Position numbers and translations under genes: made by a program
In this document: positions 11,584-21,900 of the stretch, piece by piece
How the letters are laid out: the number at the start of each line of letters is the position of its first letter
How positions within the stretch are numbered: the first letter of the stretch is position 1
Notes under the pieces: model-generated
What the model was told of the DNA's origin: nothing
The model's database searches: none
The model's input: the letters and a program-made list of their open reading frames with translations, nothing else
From: Methylotenera sp.
GTDB lineage: Bacteria; Pseudomonadota; Gammaproteobacteria; Burkholderiales; Methylophilaceae
Direction of reading: 5' to 3'
Length of the DNA stretch: 64,000 bases
Assembly: GCA_013141075.1 (NCBI GenBank)
Contig: JABFRQ010000003.1
Coordinates: forward strand, 124,001 to 188,000

Positions 11584-13996
11584 TCTCGATTGGAAATCTG
11601 TCATGCCAATAGCGCTTATATTGGCTACGCCAACTCACCATCTTAATATTACTTTTCGCAAAATTCACCTCTAGCGCGCCTTGATAATCTGAGCGGTAAA
11701 GCAAGCTATTTGTTGCTTGATAGCGGGTAAGCACCTCTGGTTTTGGGTGTTTGTAGCGATTTAGGTAACCTGGCGTAAATACGCTCACGCTGGGCGCAAC
11801 AGCCGCTATAAAATCAGCGGTAGATGAGGTTTTGCTACCATGATGCGGCACAATCAACACGTCGCTTTTTAGCGCTTCTGATTGACTATCTAGCAATTCC
11901 AATTCAACGTCTTTTTCAATATCGCCAGTGAGTAATATGCTGCCAGATTGGCTTGTTACCTTGATTACGCAACTGCGATAGTTGTCTTTTAGCGCCGCAT
12001 CATCATAACTTTCTAAGCTTGGGTGCAGCACCTCAAAATCAACGCTATCCCAAGCCCAGCTTTGGCCTGCGTAGCATTGCATTTTTTCCAGCGTATCAGG
12101 AGTTTCCGTTTCTTCTGGCAGCGAGCTATTAAGCCAACCTACAGGCATTAGCGCCAATATTGACGCCATACCACCGCTGTGGTCAATATCATTATGGCTC
12201 ACCATAAAACCGTCAATTTTGCGGATACCTTCACCGCGTAAAAACGGCACGACAATACGGCTACCAGCGTCACTTTGTACGTTAAATTTTGGGCCTGCAT
12301 CGTATAAAAATGTATGTGTTGCCGTTTGCACAACCACGCTTAAGCCTTGCCCAACATCTAATACGGTGACTTTCATTTCGCCCAACATGGGGCGTGGCGG
12401 CACAATTAACAGCATCGGTAAAAAACCAAGCAGCCCAAGCCAGCGCATGGGAAATCCGCGCGGCAACAACAACCAAAGCACACCTAAAGTCGCTGGGAAT
12501 AAAGTCCAAGTAGCGGGCTCATGCTGTTGCCAAGTTGCCATTGGCAATTGGTTGAGCCATTTTAGCGCCCACATACAAGCTTCTAGCGCTTTGTAAGATA
12601 GATTTAATAACGCATCAATCGGCAAAAAACTGCCCAATAACGCTAAGGGCGTCACCACAAAACTAATCAGCGGAATCGCAAATGCATTGGCAATTGGTGA
12701 AATAATTGACGCTAGATTAAACATCACTAATAACAGCGGCAACATACCCAGCGTAACCGCCCACTGCGTTTGCAGCGCGGCTTTAAACCAATGAATTTCA
12801 CCTATGCGCGCGCCTAAAGCATAGGCCAACATTGCCACAGCGCCGAATGACAGCCAAAATCCTGGTGAACTCACTGCCCACGGATCCAATAACACTACAA
12901 CCAACAATGCCAGCGCCAGCACTTGTGAAATCACCAATTGCCGCCCAGACCATAGCGCCACAGCAAACACCAACAACATATAAAAAGTACGCTGCGTGGG
13001 CACAGAAAAACCAGCAACCAAGGCATAAGCTAATGCGGTGGCCGCGCCAGCCAATACGGCTGCTTTACGCGTGGGTAAACGCATCATCAACTTTGGGCTA
13101 CTCCGCCAAATAAAACTTACTAAGCCAAACACCAAACCCGCCAACATGGTAATGTGCAAGCCAGAAATACTCATTAAATGCGAAGTGCCTGTGCGTAAAA
13201 ACACCTGCCAATCTTCCGCACTAATTTGGCTATCATCGCCCATCACCAGCGCTTGAATCACGCCGCTATATGGCTTGCCTGCTAGCACACGAGTGATGCG
13301 CTGCTGCGTTTTTTCACGCAGATGCTCAATAATATAGCTCGGCCGCCACACAAAATTATTTAGTTTTTTTAACCCAGCTTTGCTTTTAATGCTGCCCGAG
13401 GCGCGCATGTTTTCACCCAGCGCCCACGATTCAAAATCAAAACCGTGCGGGTTTTGAGTTCCGTGCGGGCGCTTCAAACGTACTGAAAACAGCCAACGTT
13501 CACCCGCATGAAACTGGTTTACTTGCGCTACATCTTCTTCAGAACTTTTGCTAAGCACGTCGCCACCCGCGCCGTAAGGATTTACGCTATATTGATTCAA
13601 ACTAATATGGCGCGGCACAATTGCGCCCTTTGTGAGAATTTTTTCGACATCAAACCGAAAACGTGTGCCGCGCTCGGTAGCCTCTGGCACGCTTGCCACC
13701 ACGCCAATAATTGCGATAGTTTTTTGCTCCCACAGATGTGGCAGCTCATCACTCATTCGCCACAAAGCAAAACTACTCGCCCAAACTACACCCAATAAAA
13801 ATACAGCAGCGCTTAACAATAAAACTTTTAGAAATTTTGGTGTGTGAAAGTGCTTAGAAAAACGTGGGTGAAATTGTGCTACAAAAATTAGTATCGCAGC
13901 AACTAATGCGCATAGAAGCCAAGGCAGGTTTGGTAATTGCGAAAATTGCTGCACGACCCAAACGCCAAAAACAAACATTAGCGTGGCTAGAATCAT
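11576..13996 (-). CDS. comEC: ComEC/Rec2 DNA-uptake channel
   Basis: Inner-membrane channel that imports single-stranded DNA during natural transformation. N-terminal membrane segments and a DUF4131 region (1-200) are followed by the multi-spanning Competence domain (about 220-500) with its conserved ISGLHITMLAG stretch. A C-terminal metallo-beta-lactamase domain carries SHNDIDHSGG (about 600) and PHHGSKTSS. The length of 806 residues is full. Natural competence is plausible given the pilT/pilU, pilin and GspE-type ATPase genes in the window. Followed 16 bases downstream of lolD. Confidence 0.93.
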   Translation of the reverse strand: MILATLMFVFGVWVVQQFSQLPNLPWLLCALVAAILIFVAQFHPRFSKHFHTPKFLKVLLLSAAVFLLGVVWASSFALWRMSDELPHLWEQKTIAIIGVVASVPEATERGTRFRFDVEKILTKGAIVPRHISLNQYSVNPYGAGGDVLSKSSEEDVAQVNQFHAGERWLFSVRLKRPHGTQNPHGFDFESWALGENMRASGSIKSKAGLKKLNNFVWRPSYIIEHLREKTQQRITRVLAGKPYSGVIQALVMGDDSQISAEDWQVFLRTGTSHLMSISGLHITMLAGLVFGLVSFIWRSSPKLMMRLPTRKAAVLAGAATALAYALVAGFSVPTQRTFYMLLVFAVALWSGRQLVISQVLALALLVVVLLDPWAVSSPGFWLSFGAVAMLAYALGARIGEIHWFKAALQTQWAVTLGMLPLLLVMFNLASIISPIANAFAIPLISFVVTPLALLGSFLPIDALLNLSYKALEACMWALKWLNQLPMATWQQHEPATWTLFPATLGVLWLLLPRGFPMRWLGLLGFLPMLLIVPPRPMLGEMKVTVLDVGQGLSVVVQTATHTFLYDAGPKFNVQSDAGSRIVVPFLRGEGIRKIDGFMVSHNDIDHSGGMASILALMPVGWLNSSLPEETETPDTLEKMQCYAGQSWAWDSVDFEVLHPSLESYDDAALKDNYRSCVIKVTSQSGSILLTGDIEKDVELELLDSQSEALKSDVLIVPHHGSKTSSTADFIAAVAPSVSVFTPGYLNRYKHPKPEVLTRYQATNSLLYRSDYQGALEVNFAKSNIKMVSWRSQYKRYWHDRFPIEKK

Positions 13997-14012
13997 GATT
14001 TAATTTTTGAGC

Positions 14013-14717
14013 TTAAAGCGGCTGCAACTTACCATCAACCAACTTATATTGCCTTTGCATTTTCTTGGCTAATTCTAAATCGTGCGTCACCACTACCAAA
14101 CTGCGCTGCTGCGTTTGGTTCACTTCTAGCAACAAGTCAAACACTGCATGTGCGGTATGGCGATCCAAATTACCTGTGGGTTCATCGGCCAAAATGCATT
14201 GCGGTTGCGTGACTAAAGCCCGCGCCACGGCAGCACGCTGACGTTCTCCGCCAGAAAGCTCGCCAGGCATGTGTTCTAGCCGATGCCCCAGCCCAACTTT
14301 TTTAAGCGTTTCAGCGGCTAAAGTGAGCGCCTGCTCTCGTGCCATACGGCGAATTAACAAGGGCATGGCAACATTTTCTAGCGCGGTGAATTCAGGCAAT
14401 AAATGATGAAACTGATACACAAAACCGAGCGACTGATTACGTAAATGACCTTTTTGCGCTTCACTTAACTGTGCTAAAGTTTGATTCAAAATACGCACTT
14501 CGCCGCTACTCGGTGTATCTAAGCCGCCCAAAATATGCAATAAAGTACTTTTTCCTGAACCCGATGTGCCAACTATTGCCACTTGCTCGCCAGCATTTAC
14601 AGTTAAATCTATACCATTCAGTACGGCAACATCTAGGCCTTGATAGGTTTTATGTAAATTTTGGCAAGCAACTATATTATTCGCGCCATTCAAACTATCG
14701 GTGGCAACATTATTCAT
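14013..14717 (-). CDS. lolD: lipoprotein-releasing ABC transporter ATPase
   Basis: Cytoplasmic ATPase of the LolCDE complex that extracts outer-membrane lipoproteins from the inner membrane. Walker [10 protein letters not shown] (50-58), signature LSGGERQR (154-161), Walker [12 protein letters not shown] (175-185). 234 residues. Its start overlaps the end of the permease gene by 8 bases, so the two are co-translated. Confidence 0.94.
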   Translation of the reverse strand: MNNVATDSLNGANNIVACQNLHKTYQGLDVAVLNGIDLTVNAGEQVAIVGTSGSGKSTLLHILGGLDTPSSGEVRILNQTLAQLSEAQKGHLRNQSLGFVYQFHHLLPEFTALENVAMPLLIRRMAREQALTLAAETLKKVGLGHRLEHMPGELSGGERQRAAVARALVTQPQCILADEPTGNLDRHTAHAVFDLLLEVNQTQQRSLVVVTHDLELAKKMQRQYKLVDGKLQPL

Positions 14718-15984
14718 AGCGCAATGCCTCAGCAGGGTTGATTTTACTGGCTCGCCAGCTAGGGTATAGCGTGGCCAGCAAGCTCAAAATAAACGACACA
14801 ATCACAATTGTCATCACATCTGACCAAATTAAATCTGAAGGCACTTCGCTAATTTGGTATACATCTTTATCTAAAAACTGGATGTGAAACAAACCTTCAA
14901 TAAACGGGATTATCACACCGATATTTTGCGCGATTATTACGCCAACAACCGCGCCAATCAATGTACCGATAATGCCGATTAACGCGCCTTGCACAATAAA
15001 AATCATCATAATGCTAGCTGGGCTAGCGCCAAATGTGCGCATAATGGCAATATCTGCGCGCTTATCTGTCACCGCCATTACTAGCGTAGAAACGATGTTA
15101 AAGGCAGCAACCGCCACTATCAACGTTAAAATAATAAACATCACGCGCTTTTCCATTTGAATCGCTTTAAATAGGTTGCCCTGTTGTTGCGTCCAATCTG
15201 AAATATAGTAAGATTCGCCGTCGCCTGTGCTATTAAGTTGCGCAGAATATGCTTTAGCAATTGCGGGGGCAATGAATAAATCGTCCAATTTTAGCCGCAC
15301 GCCAGATACTTTATCTTCCATGCGGTACAGCTTTGCCGCATCATCCATATGAATAAGCGCCAAGCCCGCGTCGTACGATTGCATGCCACTCGAAAACAAA
15401 CCAACCACAGTAAATTGCTTTAAGCGCGGCACCACGCCAGCTGGCGTAAATTGCCCTTGTGGCGCCATTACCACCACTTTATCGCCCATCTGCGCGCCTA
15501 AGTTATAGGCTAAATCTGCGCCTAAAATAATGTTAAATTCGCCAGCCTGCAAGTCACTCAAGCGGCCAACTTTCATATTTTTAGCTAAATCTGCCACTTT
15601 ACTTTCTGCCGCTGGTTGTATGCCACGAATAATCGCGCCTTGCACACCTTGGTCAAAGCTCAGCATGGCCTGAGCTGATATATATGGTGCGCTAGCTAAC
15701 ACATGCGGCTGCTTAACCGAAGATGCGACTATCGTTTGCCAATCACTCAATGTGTTATTGCTACCCGTCACCTCAAGGTGTGAAGCCACACCCAAAATGC
15801 TAGTACGCATCACTTTTTTAAACCCATTCATCACCGAAAGCACCACAATTAACGCCGCCACTCCAAGCGCAATGCCTATCATGCTGGTAAGTGAGATGAA
15901 TGAAATAAAGTGATTTTTGCGCTTAGCCCGCGTATAACGCATGCCCACAAAAAATTCATAGCTAAATAATTTTGATAAACCCAA
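14710..15984 (-). CDS. lolC: lipoprotein-releasing system permease LolC/LolE
   Basis: 424 residues: an N-terminal membrane helix (about 27-50), a large periplasmic MacB-like domain (about 50-270), and three C-terminal helices in the FtsX domain (about 280-415). The N-terminal motif [20 protein letters not shown] is typical of LolC/E. Only one permease gene is adjacent, so the complex may be a LolF-type homodimer or the partner is elsewhere. Divergent from ribE. Confidence 0.92.
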   Translation of the reverse strand: MGLSKLFSYEFFVGMRYTRAKRKNHFISFISLTSMIGIALGVAALIVVLSVMNGFKKVMRTSILGVASHLEVTGSNNTLSDWQTIVASSVKQPHVLASAPYISAQAMLSFDQGVQGAIIRGIQPAAESKVADLAKNMKVGRLSDLQAGEFNIILGADLAYNLGAQMGDKVVVMAPQGQFTPAGVVPRLKQFTVVGLFSSGMQSYDAGLALIHMDDAAKLYRMEDKVSGVRLKLDDLFIAPAIAKAYSAQLNSTGDGESYYISDWTQQQGNLFKAIQMEKRVMFIILTLIVAVAAFNIVSTLVMAVTDKRADIAIMRTFGASPASIMMIFIVQGALIGIIGTLIGAVVGVIIAQNIGVIIPFIEGLFHIQFLDKDVYQISEVPSDLIWSDVMTIVIVSFILSLLATLYPSWRASKINPAEALRYE

Positions 15985-16102
15985 TTGAGAACCTAGTGAT
16001 GTTGTTATTTAAGAAAGGTTGTAATGTTTAGTAGGTTAAATTCTAACAGGCTTATTGCTCGCATAAAAACAAATTGCACGCCAATTCTGCTAAAATTGCA
16101 GC

Positions 16103-16729
16103 ATGTTTACAGGCATCATTCAAAACGTTGGTCAAATAGAACGCGCCTCTGCAATGGGTGACGATATACAACTCAGCATTAGCTGCGCTAAGCTTAACCT
16201 GCAAGACGTGAGCATTGGCGATAGCATTGCGGTGAATGGCGTTTGCCTAACGGCTATTAGCTTAAATGACACCCATTTTGAAGCACACGTTTCAAAAGAA
16301 ACCTTATCAGTAACAGTAGGCTTAGATAAACCTAATGCAGTCAATTTAGAAAAAGCCTTGCGCCTGAGCGACAGGCTAGGCGGCCATTTGGTGAGCGGGC
16401 ATGTAGATGGCGTGGGTGAAGTGGTGCATTTTGAGCCGCTAGGCGATTGCTGGCGGCTAGATATTCGCGCGCCACATGCAATTTCAAAATACATTGCAGT
16501 GAAAGGCTCTATTTGCATAAATGGCGTGAGTTTGACTGTTAATTCGGTTGCTGGCGATGTGTTTAGCATGAATCTAATTCCGCATACGCTAGAAAACACC
16601 ACGCTTAAATTTTTACATGTGGGCAGCTTTGTTAATTTAGAAGTTGACCAAATTGCGCGCTATGTGGAGCGCATGGCTGAATGGCAAATGGAAAGTAATA
16701 CTAAAAACAATAAGGCAGAAACACTTTGA
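16103..16729 (+). CDS. ribE: riboflavin synthase, alpha subunit
   Basis: Dismutates two 6,7-dimethyl-8-ribityllumazine molecules to riboflavin. It starts with the family's MFTGI and has two tandem lumazine-binding halves (about 1-97 and 98-195) with repeated motifs GDSIAVNGVCLT and GSICINGVSLTVN. 208 residues. The 118-base upstream region was checked for an FMN riboswitch; none was seen. Its stop overlaps a TTG codon that could open the next gene. Confidence 0.95.
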   Translation: MFTGIIQNVGQIERASAMGDDIQLSISCAKLNLQDVSIGDSIAVNGVCLTAISLNDTHFEAHVSKETLSVTVGLDKPNAVNLEKALRLSDRLGGHLVSGHVDGVGEVVHFEPLGDCWRLDIRAPHAISKYIAVKGSICINGVSLTVNSVAGDVFSMNLIPHTLENTTLKFLHVGSFVNLEVDQIARYVERMAEWQMESNTKNNKAETL

Positions 16730-16737
16730 CCAATCAT

Positions 16738-17835
16738 ATGAAAATTAGCACTGCCAAAGAAATTATCGATGAAATAAAACACGGCCGCATGGTGGTGTTA
16801 GTCGACGATGAAAATCGTGAAAACGAAGGCGACTTAGTACTGGCGGCTGAGTTTACAACGGCTGAGCATATCAACTTTATGGCCACCCATGGCCGCGGCC
16901 TAATTTGCTTAACGCTTACCGAAGCACGCTGCAAGCAGTTAAATCTCACTAAAATGGTACAAAAAAACGGTGCGCGTATGGGCACTAATTTTACCGTTTC
17001 TATTGAAGCGGCTGAGGGCGTTACCACAGGCATATCAGCCGCTGACCGCGCACGCACCGTGCAAGCTGCTGTTGCAAAAACAGCCAAATCGCAAGATATT
17101 GTCAGCCCTGGTCATATTTTTCCACTGGCGGCAATGGATGGCGGCGTACTGGTACGCGCTGGTCATACCGAGGCTGGCTGCGATTTAGCACACTTAGCAG
17201 GTTGTGAGCCAGCCAGCGTGATATGCGAAATTCTAAAAGAAGATGGCAGCATGGCGCGCCTGCCAGATTTAATGTTGTTTGCCGCTGAACACGGCCTAAA
17301 AATTGGCACCATTGCCGATTTAATTCAGCACCGCGCACAAACTGAGCGCTTGGTTGAGCGTGCCGCCGAGCGCATGGTACAAACCCCTTATGGCGAAATG
17401 AAGCTGATTGCCTACCACGATAAAATTGCCAAAGAAACGCATTTAGCCTTAATTAAAGGCACGCCAAAACCCGCCAAAGAAACCCTAGTGCGCGTGCATG
17501 AGCCGCTTTCAATTTTTGATTTATTAGACAGCACCAGTTGCACGCACAGCTGGAACACCTTGCAAGCCATGCAAACTATCGCCCAAGCTGAGGCAGGCGT
17601 GATGGTGTTATTGCATCAGCAAGAAACGGGCGAATCTATTGTTGATCGCATTAAAGGGGCGGATGAACCAATCCGCATTAACCAAGAGCTACGCACTTAT
17701 GGCATAGGCTCGCAAATTTTGTTAGATTGTGGCGTGGGGAAAATGAAACTAATGGCAAACCAACGCAAAATGCCAAGCATGGCGGGTTTTGGGCTAGAAG
17801 TAACGGGGTATTTAGAAGCAATAAAGCTAAATTAA
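16738..17835 (+). CDS. ribBX: RibBX: DHBP synthase with degenerate GTP cyclohydrolase II domain
   Basis: The N-terminal half (to about residue 205) is 3,4-dihydroxy-2-butanone-4-phosphate synthase, with DDENRENEGDLV and RAGHTEAGCDLA. It makes the four-carbon precursor of riboflavin. The C-terminal half aligns with GTP cyclohydrolase II but has lost the zinc-binding Cys triad (CxTGD...RCDC is replaced by HEPLSIFDLLDSTSCTHSW) and the QEGRGIGL loop. It should therefore not open GTP. This matches the proteobacterial RibBX variant. I prefer ATG 16738; an upstream TTG at 16726 overlapping the ribE stop is possible. Confidence 0.9.
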   Translation: MKISTAKEIIDEIKHGRMVVLVDDENRENEGDLVLAAEFTTAEHINFMATHGRGLICLTLTEARCKQLNLTKMVQKNGARMGTNFTVSIEAAEGVTTGISAADRARTVQAAVAKTAKSQDIVSPGHIFPLAAMDGGVLVRAGHTEAGCDLAHLAGCEPASVICEILKEDGSMARLPDLMLFAAEHGLKIGTIADLIQHRAQTERLVERAAERMVQTPYGEMKLIAYHDKIAKETHLALIKGTPKPAKETLVRVHEPLSIFDLLDSTSCTHSWNTLQAMQTIAQAEAGVMVLLHQQETGESIVDRIKGADEPIRINQELRTYGIGSQILLDCGVGKMKLMANQRKMPSMAGFGLEVTGYLEAIKLN

Positions 17836-17871
17836 CTTTAATAATCAATTAACTATGGTAGAATAAAAGCA

Positions 17872-18450
17872 TTGGAAAACATCAATCTCACAGGTCACTT
17901 TCTCATCGCGATGCCCGCCATGACAGACCCATTTTTCGCAAAATCCGTTACATTCATCTGCACGCATAATCAAGAAGGCGCAATGGGCGTGATGATTAAC
18001 CGCCCCACAGACGTCACTTTTGAAACATTATTTGAAAAAATAAATGTTGAATTACTCAACACCTTAGTTGCGCAAAACCGCGTGTTATATGGTGGCCCAG
18101 TGCAACCAGAGCGTGGATTTGTGCTACATGAAGCCGCCGCAGGCGAGTGGGATAGCACGATTACTATTGACGAAAATACCGCACTCACCACCTCAAAAGA
18201 CATTTTAGAATCCGTTGGCATTGGTAGTGGGCCTGAAAAAATGTTGCTCACGCTAGGCTACGCAGGCTGGACACCAGGGCAACTTGAAGAAGAAATTAAA
18301 GCAAATTCTTGGCTTTCTGTGCAGGCAAAAGATGTTGAAACTCTGCATAAAATTCTGTACGAAACTAAACATGACGACAAGCTCAATGCCACGTTAGCAT
18401 TGCTGGGCGTTGACCCTGCAATGCTGTCTGACGTGGCAGGTCACGCTTAA
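17872..18450 (+). CDS. yqgE: YqgE/AlgH family protein (UPF0301)
   Basis: 192 residues with the family opening GHFLIAMPAMTDPFF and the GAMGVMINRP motif. Its biochemical function is unknown; the AlgH name comes from an alginate regulator report in Pseudomonas. It starts with TTG, chosen because it is the only start that keeps the conserved N-terminus. It precedes ruvX with a one-base TAATG overlap, the widespread yqgE-yqgF pairing. Confidence 0.9.
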   Translation: MENINLTGHFLIAMPAMTDPFFAKSVTFICTHNQEGAMGVMINRPTDVTFETLFEKINVELLNTLVAQNRVLYGGPVQPERGFVLHEAAAGEWDSTITIDENTALTTSKDILESVGIGSGPEKMLLTLGYAGWTPGQLEEEIKANSWLSVQAKDVETLHKILYETKHDDKLNATLALLGVDPAMLSDVAGHA

Positions 18451-18926
18451 TGACAAACAGTTTACATGGTCAGCTAATAGATAACGAAAATGTGTACGAT
18501 GCCAAAATCATATTAGCCAGCACAGCGATGTGCTTTGATTTTGGCGAACAACGCATTGGTGTAGCAGTGGGCGAGCATTTGTTAGCCAGCGCCAACCCGC
18601 TGACAACCATTGATAACGAGAGCAACGAAGTGCGCTTTGAAGCGATTACAAAACTTGTTAAAGAATGGCAGCCAAAATTATTGATTGTAGGCTTGCCACT
18701 CAACTTAGATGGTTTAGAGACCAGCGTAACACAGCTTTGCAAAAAATTTGCACGGCGGCTAAATGGCCGCTTTAATATACCAGTAATGCTCATAGACGAG
18801 CGCTATAGCTCGGTTGAAGCAAGTGATAAACTGAACGAAACAGGCATTAAAGGCCGCGCGCAAAAAGCGATGCTTGACCAAGTAGCTGCACAGACCATAT
18901 TGCAGAGTTATTTTGATAGCCTTTAA
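18450..18926 (+). CDS. ruvX: Holliday junction resolvase-like YqgF/RuvX
   Basis: RNase H-fold nuclease family involved in 16S rRNA 5' end maturation in E. coli (where it is essential). Conserved CFDFGEQRIGVAVG (28-41) carries the first catalytic Asp; the LIVGLPLNLDG and LIDERYSSVEA motifs follow. 158 residues, about 15-20 longer than usual at the N-terminus; a later start is possible, but no in-frame ATG lies closer to the domain than residue 27. Overlaps yqgE by one base. Confidence 0.92.
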   Translation: MTNSLHGQLIDNENVYDAKIILASTAMCFDFGEQRIGVAVGEHLLASANPLTTIDNESNEVRFEAITKLVKEWQPKLLIVGLPLNLDGLETSVTQLCKKFARRLNGRFNIPVMLIDERYSSVEASDKLNETGIKGRAQKAMLDQVAAQTILQSYFDSL

Positions 18927-18967
18927 ACTTGAATTATGATGACAATAATGACAATTAAAGCACCAAC

Positions 18968-19510
18968 ATGACCTCAACCAACATCAAATTACCAAACGCA
19001 GAAGACCTGCTAAAAACACTCGCGCAGCAGCTTAAACCCTTATTACAAAACAACACAGCGCTCGTTGGCATTCAAAGTGGTGGGGTTTGGTTAATGCAGC
19101 GCTTGCTCGTTTTGCTCGCAAAAGAAATTGCCGAAAATGCCGTTGAGCACGGCATTCTTGATGTGTCGTTTTACCGCGATGACTATGAGCAGCGCGGTTT
19201 AAAAGCTGAAAATCGCCCAAGCCAGATTCCGTTTGAGGTTGAAAATAAACACATTATTTTAATTGACGACGTTTTTTACACAGGTCGTACCACGCGCGCA
19301 GCTATGAATGAGTTGTTTGATTATGGTCGCCCAGCCAGCATTACCTTAGTTGCTCTAGTCAACCGTGGTGGTCGCGAGCTACCCATTGCGCCGCAAATTA
19401 CGACTGCTGATATTGCTTTAGATGCCACGCAAAATCTGCAATTGATTCAAAATACTGATGGCACTTTATCTTTAACGCTTCAATCTTCATCAGGTAAATC
19501 ACAAGCATGA
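18968..19510 (+). CDS. pyrR: PyrR: pyrimidine regulator / uracil phosphoribosyltransferase
   Basis: 180 residues, phosphoribosyltransferase fold, with the PRPP loop [14 protein letters not shown] at 97-110. In Bacillus PyrR is an RNA-binding attenuator; in betaproteobacteria a role as an enzyme or regulator of pyrB is less clear. No PyrR-binding leader is visible in the 41-base gap upstream. Overlaps pyrB by four bases (ATGA). Confidence 0.93.
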   Translation: MTSTNIKLPNAEDLLKTLAQQLKPLLQNNTALVGIQSGGVWLMQRLLVLLAKEIAENAVEHGILDVSFYRDDYEQRGLKAENRPSQIPFEVENKHIILIDDVFYTGRTTRAAMNELFDYGRPASITLVALVNRGGRELPIAPQITTADIALDATQNLQLIQNTDGTLSLTLQSSSGKSQA

Positions 19511-20481
19511 ATAACCCGCAACTAGATACTGACGGCCGCTTACGACACCTTCTATCCATTGAGGGTTTGCCTAAAAAAATACTCAACCAAATTTTAGATA
19601 CCGCAGAATCATTTGTTGGCGTGGCTGAGCGCGAAGTGAAAAAAGTGCCGCTACTGCGCGGCAAAACGGTGTGTAATTTGTTCTTTGAAAACAGCACCCG
19701 CACCCGCACCACTTTTGAAATCGCAGCCAAACGCTTGTCTGCCGATGTGATTAGCTTAAACGTGAATACCTCATCACAATCTAAAGGTGAAACGATTTTA
19801 GATACGGTAGACAACTTAATCGCCATGCATGCCGATATGTTTGTGGTGCGCCATAATCAATCAGGCGCAGCGCACTTTATCGCTAAGCATGTGCCTAGCC
19901 ATATTCACGTAATAAACGCAGGCGATGGCCGCCATTCTCATCCCACGCAAGGCTTGCTGGATATGTTTACCATTCGTAAATACAAAGCAGACTTGCACAA
20001 TTTGCGCGTGGCGATTGTGGGTGATGTACTACATTCACGCGTGGCTCGCAGTGAAATCCACGCGCTTACCACGCTGGGCGTGCCAGAAGTGCGCGTGATT
20101 GCGCCTAAAACTTTGCTCCCTGCGCAAGTAGATAAGTTAGGTGTACACGTGTTTCACGACATGAAAGCTGGCCTAAAAGACGTAGATGTGGTGATGATGT
20201 TACGCCTGCAAAATGAGCGCATGAATGGCGCTATGCTACCAAGCACACAAGAATATTTCAAAACGTATGGCCTAACACAAGAGAAATTAAGCTACGCAAA
20301 ACCCGATGCGATTGTGCTACACCCAGGCCCCATGAACCGCGGCGTGGAAATTGATTCCACCGTGGCCGATGGCGCACAATCAGTGATATTGCCACAGGTG
20401 ACTTACGGTATTGCTGTGCGTATGGCAGTGATGGCGATGTTGGCTGGTGGTAGTGGACAAGTACAAGGAGGCCAAGCATGA
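19507..20481 (+). CDS. pyrB: aspartate carbamoyltransferase catalytic chain
   Basis: Condenses carbamoyl phosphate and aspartate in pyrimidine synthesis. The carbamoyl-phosphate motif STRTRT is at 63-68, [10 protein letters not shown] near 143 and the C-terminal [13 protein letters not shown] segment near 275. 324 residues. It sits between pyrR and the pyrC-like gene with ATGA overlaps on both sides, an arrangement in which PyrB forms a dodecamer with an inactive PyrC' in Pseudomonas. Confidence 0.96.
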   Translation: MNNPQLDTDGRLRHLLSIEGLPKKILNQILDTAESFVGVAEREVKKVPLLRGKTVCNLFFENSTRTRTTFEIAAKRLSADVISLNVNTSSQSKGETILDTVDNLIAMHADMFVVRHNQSGAAHFIAKHVPSHIHVINAGDGRHSHPTQGLLDMFTIRKYKADLHNLRVAIVGDVLHSRVARSEIHALTTLGVPEVRVIAPKTLLPAQVDKLGVHVFHDMKAGLKDVDVVMMLRLQNERMNGAMLPSTQEYFKTYGLTQEKLSYAKPDAIVLHPGPMNRGVEIDSTVADGAQSVILPQVTYGIAVRMAVMAMLAGGSGQVQGGQA

Positions 20482-21752
20482 AGATACACATCAAAAATGG
20501 TCGTGTGATTGACCCCAAAAATAACATTGATAGCCAACTTGATGTATTTATTGTCGCTGGTAAAATTGTCGCGCTAGGTCAAGCGCCAGCTGGCTTTGTC
20601 GCGAATCAAACCATCGATGCCAGCAACTTAATTGTTTGCCCAGGCTTAGTAGATTTATCTGCAAGATTACGCGAACCAGGTAGCGAATACAAAGCCACTT
20701 TAGAAAGCGAATTGCAAGCTGCGGTAGCTGGTGGTGTCACTAGCCTAGCCTGCCAGCCTGATACGCACCCTGTGCTTGATGAGCCAGGCTTAGTAGAAAT
20801 GTTAAAGCATCGCGCCAAGCAACTTAACCTTGCGCATGTCTACCCGCTAGGCGCACTCACGCGACAATTACAGGGTAAAATTCTTTCAGAAATGGGTGCT
20901 TTGCGTGAGGCAGGTTGTGTAGGTTTTTCGCAAGCCAACATTGCGATTACCGACACTCAAGTGCTCTGGCGCGCAATGGAATATGCTGCGACTTTTGGCT
21001 TTACCCTATTTTTGCACGCTGAAGAGCCATTTTTAGCCAAAGATGGCGTGGCGCACGATGGTGAAATCGCCAGCCGACTGGGCTTAAAAGGCATCCCTAG
21101 CGCAGCTGAAGCCTTAGCGCTAGCGAGCATTTTACGCATTGCTCATGAAACTGGCGCACGCGTACATGTCAGCCGTTTATCTACTGCTGAAGGCGTAGCA
21201 ATGATACGCGAAGCCAAACAACATAACCCAAATATTAGCTGCGATGTAAGTGCCAACCAATTACACCTTACCGAGCATGATATTGGCTATTTTGATTCAA
21301 ACTGCCACTTAAAACCACCACTCAGAACACAACGCGACAAAGACGCGCTCAGCTCTGGCTTAAAAGATGGCACTATTGATGCCATTTGCTCAGACCATAC
21401 ACCCGTGGATGAAGACGCAAAATTAGCGCCCTTTGCAGAAGCAGAAGTCGGCGCGTCAGGTTTAGAGCTCTTACTCGCACTCACTTTAAAATGGGCGAAG
21501 CAAGAAAAAGTGAGTTTGCTGAACGCCATTTCGCTAATCAGCCAAACTTCTGCAAATATTTTAGGCATTCCTGCAGGCGATTTAAGCCTAAATAATTATG
21601 CTGATATTTGTATTTTTGATGCTAATGAATATTGGAAAATTAGCCCGAATACGCTAAAAAGCCAAGGGAAAAATACGCCATTCACTGGGCTAGAATTAGC
21701 TGGAAAAGTAAAAGCAACCTTAGTGCATGGGCAAATAGTCTACCAAAGCTAA
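20478..21752 (+). CDS. pyrC': PyrC': dihydroorotase-like, probably non-catalytic
   Basis: 424 residues with overall type I dihydroorotase similarity. The metal-binding DxHxHxR motif reads D59-L-S-A-R-L-R65, so both zinc ligand histidines are replaced. A second ligand position in HVSRLST (about R233) is also His to Arg, whereas LHAEE (about H180) and SDHTP remain. By analogy with the Pseudomonas pyrBC' operon it most likely scaffolds ATCase, and an active PyrC must exist elsewhere. The loss of ligands is seen; the scaffold role is inferred. Confidence 0.9.
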   Translation: MKIHIKNGRVIDPKNNIDSQLDVFIVAGKIVALGQAPAGFVANQTIDASNLIVCPGLVDLSARLREPGSEYKATLESELQAAVAGGVTSLACQPDTHPVLDEPGLVEMLKHRAKQLNLAHVYPLGALTRQLQGKILSEMGALREAGCVGFSQANIAITDTQVLWRAMEYAATFGFTLFLHAEEPFLAKDGVAHDGEIASRLGLKGIPSAAEALALASILRIAHETGARVHVSRLSTAEGVAMIREAKQHNPNISCDVSANQLHLTEHDIGYFDSNCHLKPPLRTQRDKDALSSGLKDGTIDAICSDHTPVDEDAKLAPFAEAEVGASGLELLLALTLKWAKQEKVSLLNAISLISQTSANILGIPAGDLSLNNYADICIFDANEYWKISPNTLKSQGKNTPFTGLELAGKVKATLVHGQIVYQS

Positions 21753-21900
21753 AGTTTTGTTAATTTTTGCAAACAGAAATGTAAAGCATTGACGCAACAC
21801 AATAAAAGGCGTTCAATGGCGCTTGTATTTTGACACACCTGATTTTAATGTTTGATTTCCACAAAACTTTTTGATGTACACACAACTTAGGGAGTAAATT

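Noticed and set aside
12219..13847. Plus-strand open frames within comEC
   Set aside because: Antisense shadows of a well-supported gene; no family similarity.
15985..16102. FMN riboswitch upstream of ribE
   Set aside because: The region is only 118 bases and lacks the conserved FMN aptamer segments.
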